From: Candidatus Accumulibacter proximus
GTDB lineage: Bacteria; Pseudomonadota; Gammaproteobacteria; Burkholderiales; Rhodocyclaceae
Assembly: GCA_016709675.1 (NCBI GenBank)
Contig: JADJMH010000029.1
Span: forward strand, 10,005-74,004
DNA length: 64,000 bases
Reading direction: 5' to 3'
The notes beneath the pieces were generated by a model. That model did not search any database, was not told the DNA's origin, and worked only from the letters and a program-made list of their open reading frames with translations. Positions 1 to 8,670 of this stretch are shown piece by piece. The position numbers were made by a program, and so were the translations under genes. Numbering within the stretch: position 1 is the stretch's first letter; each line of letters opens with the position of its first letter.

Positions 1-54
1 GCGGATGTCGTAGCAGACGTTGTCGAGCTTGTTCGATTTGAGTACCGGTTTCAT
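1..54 (-). CDS. Aminotransferase, AlaA-like (N-terminal 18 codons only)
   Basis: An ATG at 54 reads leftwards out of the window and gives 18 codons. The peptide contains SNKLDNVCYDIR, which matches the conserved start of AlaA/YfbQ-type PLP aminotransferases (E. coli AlaA has SSKLENVCYDIR). It starts 9 bases after the stop of the upstream aminotransferase, so the two probably share a transcript. AlaA-type enzymes interconvert pyruvate/glutamate and alanine/2-oxoglutarate. Only the N-terminus is visible, so the call rests on a short but distinctive match. Confidence 0.6.
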   Translation of the reverse strand, partial: MKPVLKSNKLDNVCYDIR

Positions 55-63
55 CGTCCTGGC

Positions 64-1248
64 CTAGAGCAGGCCGTCCTTCCTGAACATGTCCTTGATG
101 CCGCGAACGGCCTGGCGTGTGCGCTCCTCGTTTTCGATCAGCGCGAAACGAACGTGATCGTCGCCATACTCGCCGAAACCGACGCCGGGCGACACGGCAA
201 CCTTTGCCTCGCCGAGCAGCTTCTTGGCGAATTCGAGCGAGCCCATCTGCTGGTAAGCCGCGGGGATTCTCGCCCAGATGTACATCGAGGCCCTGGGTAT
301 TTCGACCATCCAGCCGGCTTCGTGCAACCCCTTGGCGAGCACGTTGCGACGGCCCTGATAGAGCTGGCGCACTTCCTCGACGCAGTTCTGCGGACCGTCG
401 AGGGCGATCACCGAAGCGACCTGGATCGGCGTGAAGGTGCCGTAGTCGTGATAGCTCTTGATGCGCACCAGCGCGTTGCACAGTTCCTGGTTGCCAACCA
501 TGTAGCCGACCCGCCAGCCGGCCATGCTGTAGCTCTTCGACATGGTGAAGAACTCCACGGCGATCTCGCGCGCGCCGGGAACCTGCATGATCGAAGGTGC
601 CTGGTAGCCATCGAAGACGATATCGGCATAGGCGAGATCATGGACCACCAGGATGTCGTGCTGCCGGGCCAGGGCGATGATGCGCTCGAAGAACTCGAGG
701 TCCACACAGCGCGCGGTCGGATTGCTCGGAAAACCGAGAATCATCATTTTTGGCTTCGGAATCGACTCGCGGATGGCCCGCTGAACCTCCTCGATGAAGT
801 CGACATCCGGTGTCATGCGTACCGAGCGAATGTCGGCGCCGGCGATGATCGCTCCATAGATGTGGATCGGGTACGACGGGTTGGGCACCAGAACCGTATC
901 GCCACGGTCCAGCGTGGCGAGCATCAGATGCGCGAGACCTTCCTTCGAACCGATGGTCACCACCGCCTCGCTCTCCGGATCGAAGCTGACGTCATAGCGT
1001 CGCCGATACCAGTCGCAAATCGCCCGGCGGAGACGCGGAATACCTTTGGAGATCGAATAGCCATGCGTGTTCTCACGCAGCGCTGCCTCGACCAGTTTGT
1101 CGGTGATGTGTTGCGGCGTTGGACCATCGGGGTTGCCCATGCTCATGTCGATGATGTCCTCGCCGCGCCGGCGTGCGGCCATCTTCAGCTCGCCAGTAAT
1201 GCTGAAGACATAGGGTGGCAAACGTTCGATGCGGGGAAAGTCTCTCAT
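64..1248 (-). CDS. alaC: PLP-dependent alanine aminotransferase, AlaC-like
   Basis: Fold-type I aminotransferase of 394 residues, predicted to make alanine from pyruvate with glutamate as amino donor in the cytoplasm. Visible family marks: MSMGNPDGPTP near residue 34, PSNPT around 174-178, HDLAYADI around 203-210 (Asp and Tyr that contact PLP) and the Schiff-base lysine in TMSKSYSMAGWRVGY (Lys238). The reading frame opens upstream to 1311, but the family normally begins MRDFPRIERLPPYVF, so the ATG at 1248 is preferred; no strong ribosome site decides it. A second aminotransferase follows after 9 bases, suggesting an operon of two alanine transaminases. Confidence 0.85.
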   Translation of the reverse strand: MRDFPRIERLPPYVFSITGELKMAARRRGEDIIDMSMGNPDGPTPQHITDKLVEAALRENTHGYSISKGIPRLRRAICDWYRRRYDVSFDPESEAVVTIGSKEGLAHLMLATLDRGDTVLVPNPSYPIHIYGAIIAGADIRSVRMTPDVDFIEEVQRAIRESIPKPKMMILGFPSNPTARCVDLEFFERIIALARQHDILVVHDLAYADIVFDGYQAPSIMQVPGAREIAVEFFTMSKSYSMAGWRVGYMVGNQELCNALVRIKSYHDYGTFTPIQVASVIALDGPQNCVEEVRQLYQGRRNVLAKGLHEAGWMVEIPRASMYIWARIPAAYQQMGSLEFAKKLLGEAKVAVSPGVGFGEYGDDHVRFALIENEERTRQAVRGIKDMFRKDGLL

Positions 1249-1356
1249 GATCCAGGCTCGGGAAGTGGTCAACGCTGTTCGCCGCGATCGACCGTAGTTG
1301 GTACGACTCATCGGCCGACATCCGTCGCAGCGGAGGCAGCAGTCGCTGTCACCCTC

Positions 1357-1384
1357 TGAACGCGATCGGCAAAAAAGCTATAAT
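1357..1384 (+). promoter_or_regulatory. Putative sigma-70 promoter for the Mth938-like gene
   Basis: A perfect -10 hexamer TATAAT lies at 1379-1384, with a weak -35 candidate TGAACG at 1357-1362 (16-base spacer). It sits 33 bases upstream of the ATG at 1417, in the divergent gap after the aminotransferase gene. Confidence 0.45.
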
Positions 1385-1416
1385 CCTACTTCAACGCAAT
1401 GTGCTCCGCAATTTTC

Positions 1417-1788
1417 ATGAAACTGCAGTTGGCCAAGACCCATGGTATGAACACCTTCACCGCTTACGGCGAGGGCTACGTCTGCGTCAATGGTGTCCGT
1501 CACAACTGCAATCTGGCCGTGCTGCCCAATCGCCTGCTACCGGACTGGACACAGGCGACCTTCGAAACGCTGAGCGTTGCCGACCTCGAACTGCTCGCCG
1601 CACTCGATGCCGAGATCATCCTGCTCGGCACCGGCAACCGCCTGCGCTTCCCGGACCCGGACCTTCTGCGACCGCTGGTGCGCGCGCGGAAGGGGCTCGA
1701 AGTGATGGATCTGCCGGCCGCCTGCCGCACCTACAACGTCTTGATGGGTGAAGGCCGCAAGGTCGCCGTCGGCCTCCTCCTTGTCTGA
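1417..1788 (+). CDS. Mth938-like domain (DUF498) protein
   Basis: Protein of 123 residues with the Mth938/NDUFAF3-like fold signature: a YGEGYVCVNG segment near residue 16, then LLGTGNRLRFPDP and a C-terminal ACRTYNVLMGEGR block that is very typical of bacterial members. The family is distantly related to the mitochondrial complex I assembly factor NDUFAF3; the bacterial role is not established. An earlier ATG at 1399 is in frame, but the family starts near MKLQL, so 1417 is used. The next gene (1845, same strand) begins 56 bases later and may be cotranscribed. Confidence 0.8.
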   Translation: MKLQLAKTHGMNTFTAYGEGYVCVNGVRHNCNLAVLPNRLLPDWTQATFETLSVADLELLAALDAEIILLGTGNRLRFPDPDLLRPLVRARKGLEVMDLPAACRTYNVLMGEGRKVAVGLLLV

Positions 1789-1844
1789 CTGCTATCCGCA
1801 GTCGACGGCTTCTTCCGCCCCCACTCAGCCACGGGTTCCCTCCG

Positions 1845-2723
1845 ATGAAGCGCATTGCCCTCAAAATCGACGTCGACACCTGCCGTGGCACACTTTTCGG
1901 TGTGCCGGCGCTGATCGAACTGCTCCAGCGGCATGAGGCATCGGGCACTTTCTTTTTCTCGCTTGGTCCCGACCACAGCGGTCGTGAAGCGCGCCAGCTT
2001 TCACCTAACCGCTACTACGATCTCGTCACACGGCTTTACGGGTTGCTTCTGCCGGCACCGGATATGGGCGCATGCGGCGCCGACCACATGCGGCAAGCGC
2101 TCGATGCCGGTTTTGAAGTCGGCATCCATGGCTGGAACCGTGTGCGCTGGGAAGGCCGCGTCGCCACGGCCGACAACGCCTGGACTGAAGCCGAAGTGGA
2201 ACAGGCCCGCCGGCGTTTTGCCGCCATTTTTGGTGAGCAGGCACAAGCCCATGCTGCACCTGGTTGGCGGGTGAATCGTCATGCCCTACGCCTGACGCAA
2301 CGCCTCGGCTTTTGTTATGCCAGTGATTGCCGGGGAAACTTCCCCTTCATCCCGGTCATTGACGGGGAACTCGTCCTCTGCCCACAGCTTCCGACAACGC
2401 TGCCCGCGCTTGACGAACTCCTCGTCACCGAAACGACTTCTGTCGATCAGGCAGTCGAGCGGATTCTGGCCGAGTCGACCCGCATTGACGGCGACCACGT
2501 GTTCACCCTGCGCGCCGAGCTTGAGGGGATGAAATACAAGGCTGCGTTCGAGGGGCTGCTCGTCGGGTGGACCAGCAGGGGTTATCAGCAGGTCGCCTTG
2601 CGCGACCTGCTGACCTCGCAGAACATCGCGACCCTGCCACGCCACACCGTCGTTTTCGCCGAGGTGCCGGGTCGTGTCGGCCGGCGATTGGTGCAGGGGC
2701 GCGTTTTCCTCGATACTGAATGA
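1845..2723 (+). CDS. Polysaccharide deacetylase family, ArnD-like deformylase
   Basis: 292-residue NodB-type deacetylase. The order of motifs matches ArnD (4-deoxy-4-formamido-L-arabinose-phosphoundecaprenol deformylase): KIDVDTCRGT at 7-16 (metal and catalytic Asp9/Asp11), GPDHSGR near 41, GIHGW with His95, APGWR around 138, SDCRGNFPF at 160-168 and HVFTLRAELEG near the C-terminus. ArnD removes a formyl group from an undecaprenyl-linked sugar at the cytoplasmic face during lipid A modification. No other arn gene lies nearby, so the substrate here is unproven. The ATG is preceded by TCCCTCCG, a poor ribosome site. Confidence 0.75.
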   Translation: MKRIALKIDVDTCRGTLFGVPALIELLQRHEASGTFFFSLGPDHSGREARQLSPNRYYDLVTRLYGLLLPAPDMGACGADHMRQALDAGFEVGIHGWNRVRWEGRVATADNAWTEAEVEQARRRFAAIFGEQAQAHAAPGWRVNRHALRLTQRLGFCYASDCRGNFPFIPVIDGELVLCPQLPTTLPALDELLVTETTSVDQAVERILAESTRIDGDHVFTLRAELEGMKYKAAFEGLLVGWTSRGYQQVALRDLLTSQNIATLPRHTVVFAEVPGRVGRRLVQGRVFLDTE

Positions 2724-2724
2724 A

Positions 2725-2748
2725 CAAGGGCGGCCGAAGCCGCCCTTG
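2725..2748. terminator. Bidirectional hairpin between convergent genes
   Basis: CAAGGGCGGC (2725-2734) and GCCGCCCTTG (2739-2748) form a perfect 10-bp stem with a CGAA loop. It lies between the ArnD-like gene stop (2723) and the convergent BAX-inhibitor-1 gene stop (2770). No long T tract follows on either strand. Confidence 0.65.
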
Positions 2749-2769
2749 CCTGTCAACCAATGTGTTCGA

Positions 2770-3462
2770 TCAGTCGCGATCGCCGCTGAAGGCCATCAGC
2801 AGGTTGAGCAGACTGACGAAAACGTTGTAGATATCGAGATAGACCGCCAGCGTTGCCGAAATGTAGTTGTCCTCGCCGCCGGTAACAATCCGGCTGATGT
2901 CATAGAGGATATAGGCCGAGAAGATCATTACGGCAATCGCCGAGATGGTCAGCGACAAGGCCGGAATCTGGAAGAATATGTTGGCCAGCGCTGCCAGCAG
3001 AACGACGATCATGCCGATGAACAGGAACTTGCCCATAAAGCTGAAGTCCTTCCTGGTCACCGTCGCCACGCCTGCGAGCGAGAAGAAGATCACCCCGGTA
3101 CCGCCGGCAGCCATGGCGATCAGGGATCCGCCGTTGCTGAAGCCGAGCGCCACCTGCAGGATGCGTGACAGCATCAGGCCCATGAAGAAGGTAAAGGCCA
3201 GCAGCAACACCACGCCCATGCCACTGTTCTTGGTCCGCTCGATGCCCCACATGAAGCCGAAGGCGATACCAAGGAAAAGCAGGAAAGACATGAACGGGCT
3301 GCCCGCCATGAACGAGAACTGCATCTGTACGCCGACCAGCGCGCCGAGAACCGTCGGCACCATGGTCAGGGCGAGCATCAGGAAGGTATTGCGCAGGACG
3401 CGATTCTGTTGCAGCGCTAGCTCGCCGCTCGCCTGGCCGGTTATCTGAAACTGGGGTTGCAT
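2770..3462 (-). CDS. BAX inhibitor-1 / YccA family membrane protein
   Basis: 230-residue integral membrane protein with about seven hydrophobic segments in the spacing of the BI-1 (UPF0005) family. The family C-terminal pattern YILYDISRIVTGGEDNYISA and LAVYLDIYNVFVSLLNLL is present. Bacterial members such as YccA and YetJ sit in the inner membrane and are linked to calcium leak or to FtsH control; which applies here is unknown. Start at 3462 is supported by AGGAGG nine bases upstream. It is a single-gene unit convergent with the ArnD-like gene. Confidence 0.9.
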   Translation of the reverse strand: MQPQFQITGQASGELALQQNRVLRNTFLMLALTMVPTVLGALVGVQMQFSFMAGSPFMSFLLFLGIAFGFMWGIERTKNSGMGVVLLLAFTFFMGLMLSRILQVALGFSNGGSLIAMAAGGTGVIFFSLAGVATVTRKDFSFMGKFLFIGMIVVLLAALANIFFQIPALSLTISAIAVMIFSAYILYDISRIVTGGEDNYISATLAVYLDIYNVFVSLLNLLMAFSGDRD

Positions 3463-3677
3463 CGTGTTCCTCCTATAATTGAAATGCGACTACGGCCCTA
3501 AGACTAGCCAAACAACGAAAAAGTTTCAATCCCGGCGGACTTGGGCGAACAAGGAGGCATGGCATTGGCGGAGCGCTGATGGCTCTGGCACATCGACGGC
3601 CATGCTATCATTCGCGCCGCACTGACGCATGGCTGTGCGGCTGAACGGGCCGCGAGTCGAGCCAGTCGGAGTGTGCA

Positions 3678-3765
3678 GGAAGCGTGGCAGAGTGGTCGAT
3701 TGCACCGGTCTTGAAAACCGGCAACGGGCAACCGTTCGTGAGTTCGAATCTCACCGCTTCCGCCA
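3678..3765 (+). tRNA. tRNA-Ser(UGA)
   Basis: 88-nt class II tRNA with encoded CCA. Acceptor GGAAGCG (3678-3684) pairs with CGCTTCC (3755-3761), discriminator G, then CCA (3763-3765). The anticodon loop CTTGAAA gives UGA. A long variable arm (AACGGGCAACCGTT) and T-loop GTTCGAATC are present, as expected for serine tRNA. Confidence 0.97.
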
Positions 3766-4342
3766 TAAACGACATTTGGGCACTGGATTCTGTCTGATTC
3801 GTCGTTTTGCGGCGACAGCAGACTCTGAGATCGGGGATCCATCAGGCTGCTATCGACCACAAGCGGCCGGTGAGGTGTTCCCTGGTCTGTTTGATCAGGT
3901 CGAAGGCGAACTCTCCAGTGTTCGCGGATGGCGCCTACGACACCAAGAGCTGCCATGCCGTCACGGCCGACTGAGACGCGCGCGCCACCCGACTGAGACG
4001 CGCGTGCCACCATTCTCCCGCGGGACAGCGCTGTTCCCTGGGGCGACGATCATCCCTGCGATGCCTTTCTCAAAGACGGTGACGCCAAGGTCTGCAGCGA
4101 AGGACGATGCAGCAGGCGTGGCGCTGTCGGTAACGTTGAAGCTAAACGTCGACTTCGGCAGTTGTTCCGTCGGTGTGCTGCTGATCATTCCGGTGTGTCG
4201 CATCGAGCCTCATGGACGCGGGCAGTGCGGGGCTAACCGACCATGCGGGCTTGTGGGACGCCACCGCTGGCTTGAAGCGTCTCCGAGCTATCGCTAGCGC
4301 CACGGCGCAGGAACGACCGCCGTTGCCTGCAGCCTTGCTCGC
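3766..4342. other. Gene-free stretch downstream of tRNA-Ser
   Basis: About 580 bases with no open frame I would accept as a gene. The only structure noted is a short tandem repeat at 3968-4011. The frames that are open here lack ribosome sites and family-like sequence. Confidence 0.5.
3968..4011 (+). repeat. 22-bp direct repeat, two tandem copies
   Basis: CGACTGAGACGCGCG followed by CGCCACC (copy 1, 3968-3989) or TGCCACC (copy 2, 3990-4011): two adjacent 22-base units differing at one position. No function is evident. Confidence 0.7.
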
Positions 4343-4549
4343 TCAAGCGAACGGGGCAAAGGCCGGCGGATCGCAGTCCGGCAAGCCGGCCTCACGCAGG
4401 ATCCGGCTCCACAGTTCGGCCAGAGTCAGATCGCGATCCTGACAGGCCTCATCCAGGCTGATATAACGGTTTCGCAGCAGAAACTGGCAGGCGGCCCGTT
4501 CGGCGTCGTGGCGTGTGTTCCGCGGAAGATCCTCAAAGCGCGTCGGCAT
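4343..4549 (-). CDS. Small hypothetical protein, 68 residues
   Basis: Unrecognised. The peptide begins MPTRFEDLPRNTRHDAERAA and reads like a soluble, helix-rich protein (ISLDEACQDRDLTLAELWSRIL). A GGAG lies nine bases before the ATG at 4549, and the composition resembles true coding sequence. There is no partner gene on this strand; the neighbours are a decayed gene and a gene-free stretch. It could be a small regulator or a chance frame. Confidence 0.4.
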   Translation of the reverse strand: MPTRFEDLPRNTRHDAERAACQFLLRNRYISLDEACQDRDLTLAELWSRILREAGLPDCDPPAFAPFA

Positions 4550-4826
4550 ATGTTTTCGCTCCGGCAGGTTGAGTTCGAGCCGGCGGGATCAAGACGGACC
4601 TGCGGACCGACCTAGCCGGCCAGCCGAGAGTCCCGCGCGGCCATCTAGACTGCAGTACCAACAGACTCTTGCTCGCCCGCGAAGTGCGGCGAGCCGGCCG
4701 CACACACAGCCGTGCCGACCGCATGGAATGGCGATCTGCGGCAAGGCATGTCGGCGAGCGCCAAAGGATAGGATACCCAACGCCACTTTCGCAAGTGTCC
4801 AAGCTCTGACAGGCCCTGACAGCAGT

Positions 4827-5280
4827 CGTGATTCGGGGGAAAGGGTGCCGACGGAGCCTAAAAACCTCACCAGTATCGCCGCCGACATCTCGAACACCCA
4901 GCGTGTACCAGAGCTCAGCGATAACGGGTTCAATCCTTCTGAGTCCTCGGCCATCTGCGAGTATCTTGAAGACCTACAACCAAGTCAGCCAATCTACCCG
5001 TCTGACGTGAAATCCAAAGCAAGAGCCCGAGAAACTCAAGCTTGGCTGCGCAGTGATCTCATGTCAATTCGTCAGGAGCGCTCTACTGAAGTAGTATTTC
5101 TCAAGCGCTCGCCACCGCCACTTTCAAGTTCGGTACAGAGTGCTGCCGACAAGCATCTTCAATGCTGTGAGCGGTTGTTGGTACCAAACAATCATGGACT
5201 TTTCGGGCAATGGTCGATCGCTAATACAGAACTGGCTCCTATGCTCAATCGCCTGATCCTCGCGGGTGAAGGCTTGAATG
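4827..5280 (+). pseudogene. Decayed glutathione S-transferase gene, YfcF-like
   Basis: The reading frame carries a recognisable middle part of E. coli YfcF-type glutathione transferase: RDSGER, then SESSAICEYLED, YPSDVKSKARARETQAWLRS, DLMSIRQERSTEVVF, HGLFGQWSIANTEL and MLNRLILAGE. The N-terminal thioredoxin-fold part with the glutathione-binding start is not readable, no start codon with a ribosome site fits, and the C-terminus dissolves into unrelated sequence. The frame then runs without a stop into the next lipoprotein gene, so an automatic call would produce a false 703-residue fusion. The remnant itself is clear; calling it non-functional is an inference from the missing ends. Confidence 0.7.
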
Positions 5281-5387
5281 CCGTGCTGCTCTCCTCCGTC
5301 GAAGCAGCCAACCCGAGCTCCAGCAGCCCTTATCGGCGCCCATCAAGTCCTCATCTCGTCCCGAGAAATTCTCCACAAGCCAAGCCA

Positions 5388-6626
5388 ATGACCGCCGCAC
5401 GCCAACTCATTCTGCTTGCTGCTGCCCTAGCCGGCTGTGCCACCGACGGCAGCTACGAATCGCGGCCGTCGCCCTCACTGCCACCGGCATCGCCGCAGGC
5501 GCGGGGAGCCGAACCGCCGCAGCCGTTACCGCCCCCGGCAAACGTCGTCCCGCCGCCAGCGCTGCCAAGACCCCCACTCATGCCACTGCCTTACCCAGGC
5601 GAGCGCGAGGGGCGAGCGACGGTCAGTCGCTTGCTGCCGGCGAGCATCGCGGACCGCAGCGGCTGGGCGGCGGATATCTTTACCGCCGTCGCCGCCCTCC
5701 AGATTCAGGCGTCGCCGGAAAACCTCTGTGCGGTGATCGCGGTCATCGCGCAGGAATCGAGCTTCCAGGCAGACCCCGTCGTACCTGGCCTGTCGCGCAT
5801 CGTCTGGCAGGAGATCGATCAGCGGCGAAACAGGTACGGCATCCCGAAGGTCGTTCTCGACCTTGCCCTGCTGAAGGCCTCGCCGGATGGGCGCAACTAC
5901 CAGGTGCGCATCGACGCGCTGCGCACGGAAAGGCAGATGAACGCGCTCTACGACGACATGATCTCGGAATTTCCCAGCGGTAAGACCCTGTTTGGCGGTT
6001 ACAACCCGATCCGCACCGGTGGGCCGATGCAGGTCAGCATTGAGTTCGCCGACGAACATGTCCGCAACAAACCCTATCCCTACCCGCGCCGGGACGGCGT
6101 GCGCAACGAGGTGTTCACGCGGCGTGGGGGCCTTTACTTCGGCATCGCCTCCCTGCTCGACTACCCGGCCAGCTATAGCCAGATGATCTATCGCTTCGCT
6201 GATTTCAACGCCGGTCGCTACAGCAGTCGCAACGCGGCCTTCCAGGACGCTGTCAGCCGCCTTGCCGGCCAGAAGTTATCGCTTGATGGCGACCTGCTGC
6301 GCTACCGGAACGGTCTGCCGGTGGCCGAAGCCAGCGACACCCAGCGGGCGATTCTGGTGTTGCAACCGCGCTTGAACATGAGCACGACGGAAATTCAGGG
6401 CGACCTCAAACAGGAGAAGTCATTCGCCTTCGAAAGGACACCCCTTTACCAGCGTCTCTACGCACTCGCCGATGTGGCCAGCGCTGAGCGCCTGCCGCGT
6501 GAGCGGCTGCCGAGGATTGACCTCAAGAGCCCCAAGATCTCGCGCCAGCTGACCACCGAATGGTTTGCTCGGCGGGTTAACAGCCGTTACCTCAACTGCC
6601 TGTCAGAGAAGGGGCCCGGGACCTGA
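5388..6626 (+). CDS. DUF1615 domain lipoprotein
   Basis: 412 residues. The N-terminus MTAARQLILLAAALAGC is a lipoprotein signal with lipobox LAGC (Cys17), followed by a Pro-rich linker (about 25-70) and a DUF1615 domain. Domain segments seen: ENLCAVIAVIAQESSFQADP, SGKTLFGGYNPIRTGGPMQV, RRGGLYFGIASLLDYP, YRFADFNAGRYSSRNAAFQ and the C-terminal WFARRVNSRYLNC. IAQESSF and the GPMQV segment recall lysozyme-like transglycosylases, so a cell-wall role is possible but not shown. The ATG at 5388 is chosen because the signal peptide starts there; the frame is open further upstream only because of a gene remnant. Confidence 0.85.
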   Translation: MTAARQLILLAAALAGCATDGSYESRPSPSLPPASPQARGAEPPQPLPPPANVVPPPALPRPPLMPLPYPGEREGRATVSRLLPASIADRSGWAADIFTAVAALQIQASPENLCAVIAVIAQESSFQADPVVPGLSRIVWQEIDQRRNRYGIPKVVLDLALLKASPDGRNYQVRIDALRTERQMNALYDDMISEFPSGKTLFGGYNPIRTGGPMQVSIEFADEHVRNKPYPYPRRDGVRNEVFTRRGGLYFGIASLLDYPASYSQMIYRFADFNAGRYSSRNAAFQDAVSRLAGQKLSLDGDLLRYRNGLPVAEASDTQRAILVLQPRLNMSTTEIQGDLKQEKSFAFERTPLYQRLYALADVASAERLPRERLPRIDLKSPKISRQLTTEWFARRVNSRYLNCLSEKGPGT

Positions 6627-6689
6627 ACGAGGCTCGTTCGGCCGGCGGGCTAACGTGATGGTCAACGTCACCCCTGGATCGCCGCAGAG

Positions 6690-7889
6690 CTAGACGACGA
6701 TGCAGTTTTCCTTCAGGAAGTTGACCGCATCGCCGAGCGTCGTATCCGCGGCGTCTAGCAGAATCCCCTGCGCCTCAGGGAAAAACTCCTTCCATAGCGC
6801 TTCCAGATCGTCCTGCATCTCGTAGGGCGCGTAGGCGCGGATGAAGCCGAGCACCGGCAGGCGCTTGAAACCATCGACACGCACCTTCCGGATCAAGGCA
6901 CGTGCGGCCGCTTTGGTGAGCGTCGGCCTGGGCGGAAGATCAGCCGCGAGGCAGACGAAGATCGTCAGCAGCGAGCTGTCGTCTGTCTTGCCGCCAGTCA
7001 TCCTTTGCCAATCCTCGGAAACCGCGGCGTCGAAAAGACTTGCGTCTTCCGGGCCAAAGTCGCGCAGAAAATACAATGGCTCGAGTTCCTGAATCAGCCG
7101 GCTCATCGGCAGGGTAGCGTCGAGAATTCTCGGCAAATCCTCTGTTTCCACCTTCTTCAGTTCCCGTTGAGCGATCGCCAGAGAAGCTGCCGGCAAGGCC
7201 CTGAAAATCTCGTTGAGCAGCTTTCTGCCCTTCGCCGGTATGCCCTTCTGCCTGATCGCACCGAATATGCCGATCAGACCAGCGCTATTGGGGATTGAAA
7301 CGGGGGTGGTCCCGCTCAGATAAACGAGCATCGCCGTGCGAATGATCGACTCGACGGACACGGTCGTAATGCCGGACGCCGGCATGCTCAGTTTCTCGGC
7401 AAACCAGAGGGCGGCCGAAATCGCCACTTGATGGCCCTCGCGCAGCGCAAGTCCCTGCCGGTATTCGGCCAGGCTCCGTAACGACCAGTCGGCCAGAAAT
7501 TCCTTCTGGGACTGCCTGACGAGGATTCCGTAGGATCCGTCCTCGGGCATCGCCCACAGACTCTTGAGCATTTCCGATCCGCCGCGCGAATGCGAGAGAA
7601 AAGTGTTGTCCCGCAGCGACCGCGCCGCTCTGTCGAGATCGCCGCCACTTCTCTCTTCGAGAAACAGGCTGACGAGATTGACGATCCGCAGACGGGCCTC
7701 CTCGACATTCGGTCGCAGATACTGCGTACCGAAATACTCGGCGATCTGCACCATCCCCTTCGGTGCGTCGTTGAGGATGCTGCTGATCTTCGCCTGATCG
7801 ATGATCCCGTTTCTTACCCCGTAGACCAGTGCCCTTTCAAAAAAAGGCCGGTCGTCGAAAACGGCAATCTGGTGGCGGTCAGGCTGCAT
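6690..7889 (-). CDS. Hypothetical protein, 399 residues, last gene of the metF/J-domain unit
   Basis: Not recognised. Predicted soluble, mostly helical, with no signal peptide or clear membrane segment. It starts MQPDRHQIAVFDDRPFFERA and contains an EEARLRIVNLVSLFLEE helix. It begins 55 bases downstream of the 241-residue gene and is transcribed in the same direction as ahcY, metF and the J-domain gene, so it is probably the last member of that unit. The coding pattern is strong across the full length and it has no competing frame. Confidence 0.8.
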   Translation of the reverse strand: MQPDRHQIAVFDDRPFFERALVYGVRNGIIDQAKISSILNDAPKGMVQIAEYFGTQYLRPNVEEARLRIVNLVSLFLEERSGGDLDRAARSLRDNTFLSHSRGGSEMLKSLWAMPEDGSYGILVRQSQKEFLADWSLRSLAEYRQGLALREGHQVAISAALWFAEKLSMPASGITTVSVESIIRTAMLVYLSGTTPVSIPNSAGLIGIFGAIRQKGIPAKGRKLLNEIFRALPAASLAIAQRELKKVETEDLPRILDATLPMSRLIQELEPLYFLRDFGPEDASLFDAAVSEDWQRMTGGKTDDSSLLTIFVCLAADLPPRPTLTKAAARALIRKVRVDGFKRLPVLGFIRAYAPYEMQDDLEALWKEFFPEAQGILLDAADTTLGDAVNFLKENCIVV

Positions 7890-7944
7890 GAGGCGTGAAA
7901 CTTTCTTTCGGTTAGCTCTTGCGGCACTCTCTCGGGTCCCGCGA

Positions 7945-8670
7945 CTACAGCGCGGATTCTTCTTGCTGCCCTGCTGGCGGTCGTTGTTCGGCAGCGCTCT
8001 GCTGCTCGACGACAGCCGATCGCCCTTCCTCCGACTTGGCGCGCGCGCGCAGAATCAGCAGCACCTCCCGGAAGATCTCGGGATGCTGATAGCGCAGCGT
8101 CCAAGCCAACTCCATCCAGTCATGATCATTGACCTCGCTGTGATTGAGGAAAGGTCGATTGGCGTCCGAGTCGGACAGCAAGTCCAGGCGTTCCTCGTCG
8201 GTCAGTTCGTCCGCCGCTTCGTCGGTATCAGCGAAAAAATCAAAGCTGGCGGTCCTGAAGAAATGCTCGATGGCTTCGACACGCTCGCAGAAGTAATCGG
8301 CCAGAGTCTCACTGCCACCTTCGATCTCGCCAATCGCCTCAAGGAACTCAACGGGATCGCCACCTGCCCGGAAGACGACCGAATTGATCATGCCGTGCAA
8401 GCGCTCGTGACTCAGGTCGCCATAACGCCGCTCGAGCACAATCGCTCGGGCAAACTGCTCGGGCGACACCAGCAGGTTCACAACGGATTCGCGCGACGCG
8501 TCGAAGTCGCGGAGGACTGCCAGCAGATCCTTGGCTGGAAAGTCGTCGAGAGCCACTACCAAGGCATCGTCCCCTTCACTGTCGACCAGCGAGACCAACG
8601 CTGCCTCGGCACCGACGATATCGCCGACGCGGATCAGTTTTTCGGCCTTCACAAGCACCGGATGGCTCAT
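7945..8670 (-). CDS. Hypothetical acidic protein, 241 residues
   Basis: Unrecognised. Soluble, rich in Asp and Glu, with a Gln/Glu/Ala-rich C-terminal tail (from about residue 210) that is probably disordered. Its ATG overlaps the stop of the preceding gene (TAATG), which implies translational coupling. An internal run HPEIFREVLLILRARAKSEE looks like a surface helix. It sits in the block J-domain protein - 187-residue protein - this protein - 399-residue protein, and these may act together with Hsp70. That is inference from position alone. Confidence 0.8.
   Translation of the reverse strand: MSHPVLVKAEKLIRVGDIVGAEAALVSLVDSEGDDALVVALDDFPAKDLLAVLRDFDASRESVVNLLVSPEQFARAIVLERRYGDLSHERLHGMINSVVFRAGGDPVEFLEAIGEIEGGSETLADYFCERVEAIEHFFRTASFDFFADTDEAADELTDEERLDLLSDSDANRPFLNHSEVNDHDWMELAWTLRYQHPEIFREVLLILRARAKSEEGRSAVVEQQSAAEQRPPAGQQEESAL

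Noticed and set aside
154..1359. 401-codon plus-strand frame opposite the AlaC-like gene
   Set aside because: High-GC shadow frame; the minus strand carries a complete aminotransferase with catalytic residues.
3504..4013. Minus-strand 169-codon frame with SGEIRTHERLPVAGFQDRC
   Set aside because: This is the well-known false protein made by reading antisense through tRNA-Ser; it overlaps the tRNA and has no ribosome site.
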